Under the pieces are notes generated by a model that saw only the letters and a program-made list of their open reading frames with translations, was not told the DNA's origin and did not search any database. From positions 7,244,989 to 7,308,988 of the forward strand of contig CAIIXF020000006.1 of assembly GCA_903813345.2 (NCBI GenBank): DNA of 64,000 nucleotides, given 5' to 3'. Positions 42,229 to 55,400 of the stretch are shown piece by piece (the first letter of the stretch is position 1; every line of letters starts with the position of its first letter). Origin of the DNA: Owenia fusiformis. Its lineage: Eukaryota; Annelida; Polychaeta; Sabellida; Oweniidae. Made by a program: the position numbers and the translations under genes.

Positions 42229-43557
42229 TTAGTCTCCTGTAAACCAGGGGCCACCCTCTTTATTGCCATTCCATGCACACCCCCACCCCCTCCCTGATGC
42301 ATCAGTGAAGAGGGTCATGTCTGGGTCACCATGACTGATTGGTTTACTGGATTTACAAACATTCATTGTCCACCAGTTAAGCTCCTCCTTAGCACCATTA
42401 GATAATGACATGATAGCTTCATAATTGCCTTTGTGATGTTTCACGGCTTTACTTTTATCTAATTCAAGTTGCCGAAAGTGAAGAGGCCCATATGTGACTG
42501 CACTGAATGATGACACCATTAAGCCAATAACCCTTGCAACTTCTCTGATAGAGGGATTAGTCTTATGCAATAGGTTGTAGCAGGCCGCTTTAATCTTGAG
42601 AGATTTCTCATCAGTTAATGAGACTGTCATAGTTACTGAATTAAGAATATGGCCCAAGAAATTGACTGTCTGGGTTGGAACAAAAAATGATTTCTCTGGG
42701 TGTACTACAAAACCTAGATCTGTCAACAACCTGTGTGAGCAAACCACATTATTAAGACATTCTGCATATGTATCTCCTTGTAGATAACTGTCATCCATAT
42801 AATACATAGATACAAGACCTTGTAAATGTAAATGAGAGAACACTGGTTTCAAGAGCTTTGTGAATTTCCTAGGACAAAAAGCTAACCCATTTGCAAAGCA
42901 AGTGAATTCAAAAAGTTGACCATTCCACGTGAATTTCAGAAGCTTTCTATCAGGAACATGAATACCTACACTATAGTAAGCATCTTTGAGGTCTAAGGAG
43001 GCCATGTAACAATCCTTCCTCATAAGGCTAATTGCTGTTTGTAAAGTATCCATTTTGAATTTATTGTATTCAATATTCTTATTCAATTTTTTCAGATTAA
43101 GAATCAACCTTATTGACCCATTTTTCTTTACCCTTGGGAAGATTGTTGAAATGAATTCTCCAGGTTCATGTACACTTGGTTTTATCACACCTTTTTCCAA
43201 AAGTGTTGTTATTTCTGATGTTAAGGCCTGATTTTCTGATTTTGAAAAACAAAGTTGGTTTGGAGCCTTTGATTGAACAGGAATTTCAGTAACGTCTACT
43301 TTTGCCCCGGTTACCAAGTTGATAATATCTGGATCAGATGTCAATTTCTGCCATTCATGCAAATGATTTTTAATTTGACCCGCATGAAAAGAGTTTACAC
43401 TTGTGTTACTCTCATGAACCAATGCTGACAATGATGATTCATTGTTTGAAATTTCTGGACAGTTATTATCTAAAAAAGTAGAGCTCACCTTTAGTCTTTG
43501 TTGTACTTCTTGCTGGACTCTTTCTGCTTTTTGAGGTATTCCTCCCTTGGCAGCCAC
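42229..43557 (-). CDS. DIRS-type reverse transcriptase/RNase H, truncated at the C-terminus
   Basis: The 442-residue frame has a short non-catalytic N-terminus and then the RT. KKGVIKPS-like GVIKPSVHEP, RVKKNGSIRLILNLKKLN, MASLDLKDAYYSVGIH, ANGLAFCPRKFTKLLKP, the catalytic MYYMDDSYLQ and KSFFVPTQTVNFLGHI are typical of DIRS/Ngaro elements. It ends just into RNase H (LFTDASGRGWGCAW), where the sequence meets the MITE at 41989-42225. The rest of RNase H and the tyrosine recombinase are missing, so the copy cannot be autonomous. It overlaps the gag-like frame by 67 bp in another frame. Confidence 0.88.
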   Translation of the reverse strand: MAAKGGIPQKAERVQQEVQQRLKVSSTFLDNNCPEISNNESSLSALVHESNTSVNSFHAGQIKNHLHEWQKLTSDPDIINLVTGAKVDVTEIPVQSKAPNQLCFSKSENQALTSEITTLLEKGVIKPSVHEPGEFISTIFPRVKKNGSIRLILNLKKLNKNIEYNKFKMDTLQTAISLMRKDCYMASLDLKDAYYSVGIHVPDRKLLKFTWNGQLFEFTCFANGLAFCPRKFTKLLKPVFSHLHLQGLVSMYYMDDSYLQGDTYAECLNNVVCSHRLLTDLGFVVHPEKSFFVPTQTVNFLGHILNSVTMTVSLTDEKSLKIKAACYNLLHKTNPSIREVARVIGLMVSSFSAVTYGPLHFRQLELDKSKAVKHHKGNYEAIMSLSNGAKEELNWWTMNVCKSSKPISHGDPDMTLFTDASGRGWGCAWNGNKEGGPWFTGD

Positions 43558-44453
43558 TTCTTTTTCCCCCAGGCATGTTGTCCCGAGCTGTGACTGCCCC
43601 GACCCTGGGTCTTCCAGTTTTTTGAATAGTTCTTAGCCTCAAAGTTACGACCGAGACGGTCGGCATCTCTGCAGTCTCGCAGTGCCTTAGGGAGATCATC
43701 CCCAAACAGCATATTTTCCCCTACAGGATTAGTAGAGGTACAAAGAGGCTTGTACATCTGGGCCATGTATGGTCGCAATGCCTCTTTCCTGGTATTATTC
43801 AGTGAGCTGAAAACATGCCCCAGGAGGGCAATAAGGTTTGAACCTATTTCATTTTGGGAGGAACTCCCTTTGTTGTTGAGTAGTTGGATGATTCCAACTG
43901 CCACCTTGCCAATATTAGACTGCATATTAGCGAGCCTCACATCTTCCCCAGCCTTAGATCTAGGGACCTTCCTTTTAACTTCAGGATTGATTTTTAGAGG
44001 TACTATTTTATTAACGTTTTCAGGCCTTAAGAGGGTGGCTGCCTTTTCCTTCACCACATCATGTGATAGGGGCTTTGAGAACCTGTTGTCTACAAAGTTA
44101 GCCCATTGTTCCTTAATCTTGGAACCAGTTGGCTCTTCATCTCCGAATTGTCGTTCCAGAGCCGCGAAATACGAATCATCTTCCTTATCGTCGTTTACGT
44201 CCTCTTCTTCATTTCCCGATTCATCTTTTTCTGAAACTGTCGAACAGTCCATTTTTTGTTTCTTATTAGACGTAGAGTCTTCTATATCCACAACATCTTG
44301 TTTTCTCTTATTATCGAAAGACAGAACAATGTCTTCCTTGAATGACTGGAAAAACTTTTTTAAAGTCCCCATGGTAACTACTTCACTTTCTTCTGAGGTT
44401 TCATCATCTAACAATTTGTCTTCATAGTCTGAATTATCCATTGGAGTAGCCAT
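43491..44453 (-). CDS. DIRS-type gag-like protein, 320 residues
   Basis: This is the first ORF of the same element. It begins MATPMDNSDYEDKLLDDETS, acidic and polar, with a basic patch (FDNKRKQ) and a second acidic stretch (GNEEEDVNDDKEDDSYFAAL). The middle (WANFVDNRFSKPLS, RPENVNKIVPLKINPE, RSKAGEDVRLANMQSNIGK) and the basic C-terminal tail (WGKKKWLPREEYLKKQK) are in the arrangement seen in DIRS first ORFs. Assignment rests mainly on its position directly upstream of a DIRS RT. Confidence 0.75.
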   Translation of the reverse strand: MATPMDNSDYEDKLLDDETSEESEVVTMGTLKKFFQSFKEDIVLSFDNKRKQDVVDIEDSTSNKKQKMDCSTVSEKDESGNEEEDVNDDKEDDSYFAALERQFGDEEPTGSKIKEQWANFVDNRFSKPLSHDVVKEKAATLLRPENVNKIVPLKINPEVKRKVPRSKAGEDVRLANMQSNIGKVAVGIIQLLNNKGSSSQNEIGSNLIALLGHVFSSLNNTRKEALRPYMAQMYKPLCTSTNPVGENMLFGDDLPKALRDCRDADRLGRNFEAKNYSKNWKTQGRGSHSSGQHAWGKKKWLPREEYLKKQKESSKKYNKD

Positions 44454-44700
44454 GCTATTAGCTCTGTGTAACTAACAAGCTTAACCACAAGTGATTAACC
44501 AACAGCTGACCGCTCTCTCATATAGTCTCTTTGTTACGTAATACAGTGAGGTAGAACTGTATATTCTAGACTAGACTAGATCTAGCTTAGGAATTTAAAT
44601 AAAACAACCAATGGTATCGGTTCATCGCCAGAACAAGGACATCACAGGAAGTTGTATCAAGTCCTTTTTGGTCTTTACAGTTTATTTAGTCGTATAAATC

Positions 44701-44783
44701 TGACCCTCGTATGATGTTATTTGTTGTTATTTTTTTCTGATTTGGATATTTATTTTTCTTATTTTCTTGCATACGAGGGTCAT
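44701..44783. repeat. Terminal hairpin upstream of the DIRS ORFs
   Basis: TGACCCTCGTATG at 44701 is inverted as CATACGAGGGTCA ending at 44783. It lies where the 5' end of the DIRS element is expected and may be part of its terminal repeat. Confidence 0.5.
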
Positions 44784-44883
44784 AAACACTAGCGCTTGTA
44801 TATTGCGGGAATTGCTTTCCTGGCATGTCTACCCAACCAAATTCACACAAATGATAAATTAATTTCTTTGCTTCAACGGGGTC

Positions 44884-44975
44884 AACCCAGTTGTCCGAAA
44901 CCCAGTTCTCCGAAACCCAGTTTTCCGAAATCCAGTTGTCCGAAACCCAGTTCTCCGAAACCCAGTTGTCCGAAA
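44884..44975. repeat. 15-bp minisatellite, six units
   Basis: ACCCAGTTGTCCGAA and ACCCAGTTCTCCGAA alternate in six head-to-tail units with a few single-base variants (TTTTCC, ATCCAG). Confidence 0.85.
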
Positions 44976-44999
44976 ATTAGGGGATCTTATTTGAAAAAT

Positions 45000-46400
45000 A
45001 CAATTTTTTTAAACGAATCTCGTTGTCGCAACCTCTGCGAATCACAACATAACATTGGAATAACGTTGACATCATTGCAAAATTAGGCTAAATATGCGAA
45101 GTCAAGACGTTAATTGTTTAAATGTTTAGCCTATGAAAGTTCATATACAGGTGATATAGATGTTCAAACAAACAAAGTTAAATTATGTTATTCTCATTGT
45201 AAAATGGCGTTTACACAACATACATAGATAGGGGTCTACAATTTTTAAACCAATTTTCTTTATGGCCCATGGGCCTTTTTGAGAGGGAACAACATTTTTT
45301 CAATGGGTGATGAGCGTTCATAAAAGGAAAAATAGCTTTCCCAAGCCAGTGGGCATTTATTTAGTAAAGTTGACATGTACATCTTTTGAAACCAAAACTT
45401 TGGAATCGATCTCTGTGTAATAAATAATTATGATTCCGTTTCGATACATGTTATACATTTAGACTACTAACTACTAACATTCAGCAACATGGCGGGCGAT
45501 AATGAAAAGATAATTCAATTGATTATATTTCGTCAATTATCAAGCGTTTTACATGTCTAAGGTAAGATTTAACACTTTGATATTGGAGCTAAATAATTAC
45601 GTGATAATTTGTGTGACTTTGGTTAGTATGGTAACTATATTTACCAAGACAGGCCAGAAAAGCGTTTACCGCAATTTGTTCCATATAATATCTACGACCG
45701 TGTATGCAAAGAAAATGATAAAAAATAAATATCCAAATAAGAACAAGGAATATCGAAGAACAGCATACAACGGTCGGATTTATATGACTAAGTTTATTTG
45801 GCGTCCTCACTCGCAGTATAGACTCAAGTAGATGAAATCAAAACTCGATTTTCTCCAAGATCTGACCATGACCTAGTCCAACAACATTAGACCTAGCCTG
45901 GGCCTCGTTTCTTATCTGACATGTCTTATGGCCCCGGCTAGGTCTAACCTCCATGATCATTTTGCCCTTGTTGCGCGTTCCGCAGGTTTCGACCAGCGGA
46001 ACTAATTAACACTGAAAACATGGTAATATTACATAAAGAATGTGATTCAAGCATGCATACATACCTTATGAATACATACACACCATCCCGTATCCCCCTT
46101 AGACCCTATTGATGCATAATTACGAAAATATTGGAGACAGGTTTGGAATTTTACGAAAATGTCGGTCAGCTCCGGTAACATCGAAATTGCAAATCGTTTC
46201 AGGAATTGACCGTCATTGCGACACTGCATCAACGAACAGTAGGTTTGCAATTAATAACTAATTTGCGTGTATACAAGCGCTACATAAATCAATCAAAGAT
46301 ACCTGTTATCCTCAAAATTGATCTTTATATCCCGAGTAATCGCGTGATAATTATCAATCTATTTGACAACAATTTCGTTTCAATAGTTTAAATTTTAACC
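45000..46400. other. Upstream region of PIGS, no other gene seen
   Basis: A small hairpin is formed by TTAGACCTAGCCTGGGCC and its inverse at 45889-45949. No exon is evident. The PIGS promoter should lie in the last few hundred bases; I see no TATA box close to the start. Confidence 0.35.
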
Positions 46401-46417
46401 CGGGACGAACAGACACA

Positions 46418-49400
46418 ATGACGGACATGCGGAATGTCATTTTAGAGATTGGTAAGTTTAACCTCATTTTACTTGTATAAATGACCATTTAATACAATAA
46501 TATTGTGTTGAATCGCTTGATGTTATGTGTTTTTATATTGTTGTCAATTAATAAGTAATTTCATGCGCGTTTAATTAATAACTGATAGTGAGAATTTGCA
46601 ACAAATGAAAGCATACCACGGAAGTTAAACCCAATCACGGCAACAAGAACATTCAGATTAATAAATGAAAGCCGTGGTATTGGGTTTAACTTGTTGAACT
46701 AACCATGACCATGCCAAAATTCACCACAAACATTCTATTCCAAAATGTTCCTTACAATGTGCATATCACTGATTGGTCATCTTCACTCCTGAAGTTATCA
46801 GGGCTCTTTTGACTAATCACCGATTATAGTTTTATTTTGGTTCTACATGTAATTTATATTTCGCCTAATCAAACATGGTAGTTTTAATGGAAATCCTCGA
46901 ATTAGTGAAACGACCCATGGGCACTCTTCCAGGGAGCTGTAATGAGCCAGATACTAGACCTGAAAGGGAGGGTGGTATATTCAATGTCCAGTATGGGAAT
47001 CAAACCTAAGACCTTTTGCTCGCAAGATTGATGCTTAACTGATTCAGCCATAAGAGACTGTAATGTAGTAGCGACTTGCTATTGTGGGTCATTAAAGTAG
47101 CTTTTCAAATCTTTGTTCATCTTTTTGTTGTATATAGTTTCAGAGAAGGCCATGCAGGCCTATGCGGCACTGGGTGTTGGCTTTGTGTGTATCATCGTGG
47201 GTTTGCCACTGTGGTGGAAAACAACAGAAGTCTATAGAGTACAGCTACCATATCATGTAATAGATGAGCTAGCAATGAGCAAGGTTAGTAAATAGTGTAC
47301 ATGTACATGTATTGAGTATCCTTTCCACCTGTTTTATTCACCTACTAATGTGAGCAATTCTTTAAGCACAATGTCCTTTTAAACGTGTGGAAAAATGTCA
47401 AATGCATACTTAAATTTTTAAATCAATTTTTAGATTCCATATGGATTGTAATCCAGAGAAAAAGACAATTCCTTGCATTGAATTATCTAATGAATCATAA
47501 GGTTTTTTGTGGCAGACATTTGAATTGCATTTGAACTACATTTGACAATAATTTTTAGGTAATTGTCCCAATCTGTGAAATGTTCGCACCTCAAGTTTTT
47601 TCGTATCTATTTCCAGTTGAGTACTACTATAGATGTCACTGTGGTGATCTATGAGGAGAATCTCAGTAAAATAGACCTGGCAAGGTTTGGGGAAGATCTC
47701 AAGAATTCCTTAAACAATGGTAAATATTAATTACAGCAATAACTCCAAATATAAACAATAAGAATTATGTAATTCCAGTAACATATTAAAGCTTACATTT
47801 TAAAGCCTACCATTTTAATGATGTTTCAGGGACAGAATTTGAAAACTTTAGTATTGTGTACAAAGGAAATATTCGGAAAGCATATGATGAGGAGAGACAA
47901 GTTTACGAGGCTGCAAAAACATTAGAAGGTAAACATGCTAAAAGTTTAGGAAGAATCCATGGTTCTTGTGTCATTATGTGTTAAACTTTATGGCACTTGA
48001 TAACTTTTGATGTAAACTTTAAGATATGATCATTCATACAACTGTACTATGTCTGTTGCCATCCTTGCTTTTCTGATTGTTCGAGCACCAAAACATTAAA
48101 TGATGTTCATTAAATGATAAATAATCACACGATTTTAATAATTTGTCACATAATTTGATGTTTGTAGAATTAGATGCTGCCCTATACAAAGTTAAGCTTC
48201 TGAAAGAAAATGGCAAATACTGTATTGTCATCCTCCCATCAACTTCTCCCCTGGCATCTTCCAATATACATGTGGGCAAACAAAGAACAACTTTTCTGAC
48301 AGGTGAAAATGGTAAGTCCTTGTATCACACTGCATTCTCTCAATTTGCATGAACAGAAGTTTATGACATGGTTTTAATCCAAACTAGCACACGATTTGTA
48401 AGTACAGTACAGTTCAGCATAGTACAGTACAGTATAGTACAGTTCAGTACAGTAGAATCATTCATTTTATCTTACAATATCATCTGTCCTTGTACTCTCG
48501 TAATTCTCCACTTTTTCCAGGCTTGTTGTCAGTGTTAGATGATTTTACTAGGATCATAAAGGAAGTGTATGTGAGTGAAGAGAGACTTTGAACAAGTCCC
48601 TAATAGCTGCAAGGGGGGCTAGACAGAAGGTAAACAACTTATTCAGATTTTTAGGGGCCAGTTCAAAATATGAAAATGAAAAGTTAGATCACATCTTTAT
48701 TCCCTCTCTGGTATTTCCCTTAAAGGATTGCCATGTTCATTAACCTGTACATGTCTTCTGTACATTGCATTAATTGCGAGTTGCTTTTAATCAATGGCAA
48801 CTTCAATTGAAAAAAATTCAAGTACAATCAATACCCGATGAATTCATTGAGGTAGCTCAAGCTCTCGGCCTGGTTTATCATTATACGTTATGAGCCTTTT
48901 TTCTTCAGGCGACAAAGGAGAGTATGCGTGCTGTTCATACCACCCCAGAATATGAGCTTACATTCTCATTGCTCAACCCACAGCCTGACATGCTAGCTGT
49001 TGCCTGGCCCATAGCTGCTGCTGTTGGAGGTATGAAACATGATTTAATACAGTGATACTCCCCAAGGCAATAATCAATTGGCCACTGCAGTAGAGTGCGG
49101 GAAAAGGGTCTCAACTCTGGATAATTATATTGCGAATTCTTAAAGTTAAAACATATCCAAAAACATTTGAATAGAAAATGAACTAACCTATGAGAAAGGA
49201 GAGTTATGAAGAAAAAATGACATGATTTTATTTCATTCAAAAACATTATGTTTAGTTTTCAGACATCAAAGCTTCACCAGTGTTGAGCTGATTCATATCC
49301 TCATAATTCTAACCGACAATGGCCAAAACCTGCTAATTTTCCATAATTTATTTTCATTTTCAAATGGATGCAAAATTGCAAGTCCATTTGGAATATATTT

Positions 49401-52400
49401 TAAATGTTAGCTTTTTTAAAGGCCCACTTTGGGAATTTTCAACATTTTTTAGGCAAAATAAAGGCTTACATTTAAATTTCATAGTATGTCCAATGTATTG
49501 ATAAGAGCCTTATCTTTCATTTGACGCCAACATCAGCTCAAGTGGACCACATCAAAGCTCACAATCAATTATCAAAATTTTTTTTGATCTGTCAAGCTTT
49601 ATATATCAAGTTTTTATCAATGTCATTGAAAGGTGACATAGTTGTTTGTATTACATGATACATTCCTTTTTATAGAAGTTTCAACATCTTTTAAATCAGT
49701 AGTAATTTAAAACATGCACTTTGCTAAAATATGTGCATGCATGTCTAATGATCTCTGAGCTTCTAATGCTTTTTTCTATGTGAGTTATTTTTTTCTTGGT
49801 TCAATATTAAAGCAAATCAAACTTTGTGTCATATTCGAGCAAGTGTGTGAGTAACATGTTTCAATGAATTTTTAATTTTTTCTTCTAAATTAAGTATAGT
49901 GCACCTTTAAGATCCCACTGACTTCTAAAGCCTCATGATTGCATTTTTTTATTTGAAATTATCCTTTTGCATTTCAGAATACCTTGATCCACTAACTGAA
50001 CAGTTTGCAGACTTTGCTAAGATGAATGTGAAATCTCAAATCTTGCACTACACTGGCCTCTCAGTTAAGACTAAGAAAGCTGACAAAGGGTCATACCTAA
50101 CAGAGGCAGATCTACCTCATCTCATAAACCCAATTGAAAGTCAGCTTAGTAAGTAGCTGAGTGGTTGGAAGAATTAGGTTTAAAATGTTGTATGGTATTG
50201 TAATTTGTAATGATGCCCTATATGCTCTGATATGTAATTGCTCTGTGCCTCTGGAAGTACAATATATAGCAGAAGTAAAATGTAAAGCATATGAAAGTCT
50301 TAGAATGAATTAGATTGTTCATGTTTTTCACATTATTTTTACCTACCTGTTATATGCTATTTCATATGTAATTATTAGGGATTAACTATGATATTTTAAA
50401 ATGACAGAATGGACATTGAAGTAAAATATTAAATTGCCACTTAAGAGTTGATATCTTGTAGCTTGTGTTTTAAATAGTTTCTGTATCATTAAAATATTCA
50501 ATATACCTATGTAACTTTTACTTTCCAGGTTCACATATATCAAACTATCCAAATCTGAACTTCATAGTTTACATACCATCCAGAGACCAAAGCCCCCTGA
50601 CCATTCAGCATAACTCAGGTAAGAAATTCCTCACTTTCAATCCAAAACTTCAGTTCAAAGCAAGAAGAGTTGATAGAAATAGAGACTGGGGATATTAGTC
50701 ACTTGACAGAACAGGCGTTCAATTATTCATTTTCGGAATTTTTTGAAGGAACAAAAAGAGATTAATGAAAAGAATCTATGTAAGTGCTGTTTAGGAGTAA
50801 AGAATGTAAAGAATTACAAATAGATAGAAATCTATCTATCTATCGACGCATAAGGAAAATGTAAACATGGTTTTACAGCGTGCTTAAAATTTAGTCATTT
50901 AGTTTTATCAGTGATGTGTTTCAGAGTCATAATTTATATTTTAGGTGAAACTTCAAAAACAAATGCATTTCTTAGTCCACAATGGGGAGGCATCCTGATT
51001 TACAATGTGGAGACCCCACAGAATGTCTCACTTCCTGCTGCAGTTGAGGTTGACATGAAGCCTGTTATGCAGGTGTTCCTCGCTCAATTGAGGCTTATAC
51101 TTGGTATACCTACAGTAGTAAGTTATGCATATACTGATCCTATTGTCAGAAAAGTGTATACTAATAATAAACCAAAGTATAAACAATGACATAAATTTTT
51201 GAATTACCCTGTCTATATGTAAATAAATAGACTATAATTTTGCAAATAATTCCATATTGTCTCTAAGGGTATATTGGCATCCCTGATACAAACACTCATA
51301 TTTTTTGAGCTCCACCGTGTATCGACTACATATATAGATTATCTTGATTGCAATAGACCCATCTTGAGTGAGGGATTCCTTTACCTTATGATGCCAAATG
51401 TACCTGATAGAAGTGAAGGCATTGGGTCATTATTCAAATGTTCTACGCTGAATCAGTATACAACATGTTATTTTTTCAGGTTGAAAAAGAGAATATAAAG
51501 TTTGCAAAAGCTGACAATCAAGTTGTGACACTTTGGGTAAGTTGATAAGTTTATTTTCTTTTGGTGAAAATAGTAAATAGACACCCAGCAGTGAATCATT
51601 TATTGTTTGTTTTGTGATGTCACTTGATTAACGAATCATTATGAAAAATTCTGCTCTCAATCCAAGTAAAATTACAGTAGAACCTGCTAAGTGGAACACC
51701 TCTCTAAGTGGAATGCCTCGCAAGTGGAACGCTTTTTCAAAGTCCCGTTTAAAAACTCATGATTGTTAATTGAACCTCTGTAAGTGGAGCACCTCCAAAC
51801 TTGAACAGTGAACACCCATATTAATAAAGTAACCTGCGAAGTGGAACAGTCAATTTTCCATAAATTTCAATATTGATACTTATGTAAACAGAATTAACCT
51901 CCTACAGTGATATCTTGGTATGAAAACAGGTAATAACGTGATAATTGGCAAATTAGGATTTTAACAGATTACCATATAGCAAACTGGATTAACCTCCTGT
52001 AGAGATCAATGTGTGATGCTACCACTAATTAATTTGATAATTAGCAATGATACATCATTTTAACCCTAAATTTGATCTTGTAGGTTATTTATATCCCTGT
52101 GAACCCAAAACCTCCGGAAGTGGAACACCTCCTAAGTTGAACGCTTTTTGGCAGAACGGAGGGTGTTCCATTTACACAGGTTCTACTGTACTTCAATTTT
52201 GTGCATTTCTATTTTTATTTCACTATCCATAGTATCCATTTCCAACATATGCTCTCTGAAAGTTTTACAGTTTTTGGTGTTTACTCTATTATTACCCCAA
52301 AAATTAGAACAGCCATTTTTAAGGAGTTTTTTATTTTTTATTTTGTTAATATGTCAAAAATGTGCTCTATTGAGCTACCTCATGATGCTTGTAAGTTGCT

Positions 52401-55400
52401 ATAGGTAAGAATAATGTATTAATATAAAAAATCCAAAGCTTCATGAACTACAGCTTTTGATATTTTCACTTGGAATTTGCTAAAAGGCTGGCTGGACTTT
52501 GATGGTTTTAAACACATCATGTTTTAGTAACAGTTCTACTGTGTGAGGACAGGAGGGGCCATGACCTTTTATTTTATATTGAGATTGTTTACCTATATGC
52601 TTTTTCTCCTCTTTAACTATATACAATGTTACTCATACTTAAGAACATATTTACAATTTATTTACACTATATACATTACATTACCTATACATAATTGATA
52701 ACCTATACACAAATAATGTCTTCTTATAGATACATTAGAACATATTGCAATTGGCCATTGCCATCTACTCATAAGCATCCTTTTTGGCTTATTCATTATA
52801 TGCCCAAAATGGTACAGGGCTTCATCCAGATCGGGTCTTGCATCAAGGCGAATGCTGGGCCAGTCCAGTCATAGTATGGCTTATACAACTTGCTAGTACA
52901 ATGTCTTAGATAGAACTGAATGTCGAGGTGTCATTTTGCGCTTGGCAACCATCTTTCTTTGATGATTTTGTCCCATGGCTCATAGCAGTGGAAATGGCAT
53001 ATTTGGCCTCTCGTGCCTGGAAATAGAATTCAGCACATTTTAATGCGTGATTTTATTTCAGTCAATTATGTTGAATAGGGTTAAGATTAAAAAACATTAA
53101 TAATACAGATAAAAAGGACCATTAATTTCATTGAGTCCAACGTTTCATAAGGAAAAAACTCAGCATCCCAAACCATGATGAAACTGGAAAAATTCATTCC
53201 ACAAGTCCATCAAAGTATTGCATAAATATACAGTGTCTAAGTATGTCAATTGAATACCTACCCTTTTGTTCACTCGATGCAGCGCTCTCTGTAGAATGTT
53301 GCGTGTGTCCTTTTGAGGCATGGAAAACTTTGGGTCATATACTGGTGACATTCTTAGTATGTATTCCATATCACAGTAAGATTTGGTATATATACCATTT
53401 TCCCCAAATTTGTTGAAGTCAATTTCAGGCCATTCATATTTTATCTCAATGGCATCTAAGTCAAGGACTGCATCACTGTCTTCAATTTCTTTTTCTGTTT
53501 CTGATTCAATGTATGGCAAAATTCTATTGCTACGCTTCCATAACATTTGAGTCTCTAACGGTTTCCAGCAGCAGATTTTACTCATTGTATTCCTGATCTT
53601 GTTACTTTTGTTCATAGCTGGCGCCATCGTTATGATTAGTTGTTATTTGTATTTTGAATAGACTATCTTATTTTCTGCAGAATATCAGTGATGTGCTGGT
53701 CAATCTATTTTCTCTCTTCTCTGTTATCCTTTTGTTTACATTTCCTTAGAAACAAAATCTTTATCTCCAGTTAAGATGCATATTGTTATGTGACATCACT
53801 ATATAAACCACTCAATGTTGCTATGAAACAATGGCCTTATCAACAGTCCATTTGTGACATCACAAGTGAATTTGGTTGCTATTTTCAAAGTCCCTAGAAA
53901 CGATTCAATTTATGGTTCTATTACATCACAATAGAAATAGGATGCCTATTTATGATGTCATAATATATTTATTTAAAATGGTGAGGTCATATCAAGGAAC
54001 TCGCTGGTTACAGTCTCTTGTTTGTTTTATTTTGTTACCAATGATTATCTTTATGTATAGGGAATCTTTGCATTGCCATGGTACTTCTTACTAGAACTAC
54101 ACTTTCTGACCAGATTTCATATTGAGGCCTAATGCACTGTTTCATAATTTACCCATGCTGAGACACATGCACATTGTGTATTATACTTCATTGTACTCTT
54201 CAATTCTGTTGAGTCATCTAAGGATTAACGATTGTAAACTGTTGATAGATCTTAGCATGTTGATCAATATACCCAGGCCCGTAGCCAGAGGGGGAGCTGG
54301 GGGAGCGGAAGCTCCCCCCTGGCCAGAAATTCTTTCAAAATCATGCAGTTTTTCACCATTCAGAGAATTTTTTGCATGATTTTTAGCCAAAATTGTGAAA
54401 AAGCTCCCCCCCTGGAAAAAGCTCCCCCTCCTGGTAAAAGCTGGCTACGGGCAAGATACCCATCTGACTGCATCACACTTTTGACCAAAGAGTCTACAAG
54501 AAGTGTGTTTTAAGGCCTATTTATAATATTGCTTAAATGCAAGAGATATACATAGTAGGGTGACATTTTCTTTTTGATTTCTGGTTGAAACTTGCTATTT
54601 TTCTAAAACTTGTTGACAGAATGTAAATTACAAACACTGGAGATAATGATGTGTGTTCAATAGTTTGAAAATCTGTTTTATTAAGAATTGAGTTGAAAAT
54701 ATATTTGCAGGAGTTAGACACATGGCTGCGAACAAAGACATTGGAGAATGTTGCCATGTCATCCACAACATTAAAGTCCCTTGCTCAACTCCTAGAACAG
54801 ATACCCAACATTGTTATAAATGATGATATAGGAATGGAGGTATGTATTAGGCCATTTAATGTTGAATATATCTTTGATGTTCCCTGACTGCTGCCCTCCC
54901 TCTAAGTTTTCAGAAATCAAATAATTAATTTTTAAGTACCCAGAATGTCCCAGATATGTATTTGTAAAAGATCCACAGTTGACACATAAAACTCTGATCT
55001 AAAGCCATATAAACCTGTAATATTAAAAGGAGTTCCTTTTTGTCCAATCAAAAAATTTTCTTTCATATTTAGGTTCAGAATTTTGTTTAATTAGTAAGCG
55101 CAAGCAGTAACATCTTAAAAAATAAAACTCGCAAAAATTACAAGTTCTCATTTGTTTTACTAAAAGTTGAATTTTACTCTTCTATTTAGGTGGAGAAAGC
55201 TGTTACCTGTATACTTAAAAGTCATAAAAACCTAATCAGGGGAAATCTCAGGGATGCCTTTACATACTCCAAAGAAGCTCTAATTGCATCAGGTAAAATA
55301 CTCAGAGAAGAATGTAATGATGTTCATGTTTTTAAATACAAAACAGAATGGAAAAGAGTGGAATTAGCAAGGAGAAAACAGCAGGGTGTGTAGCCTTTAG

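Noticed and set aside
43750-44427. 225-codon plus-strand frame
   Set aside because: It is antisense to the DIRS gag-like ORF; its Ser/Leu-rich composition is the reverse of the acidic coding sequence.
46994-47056. Functional tRNA gene
   Set aside because: A and B boxes are present but the acceptor stem and T stem do not pair convincingly, so a SINE is the better call.
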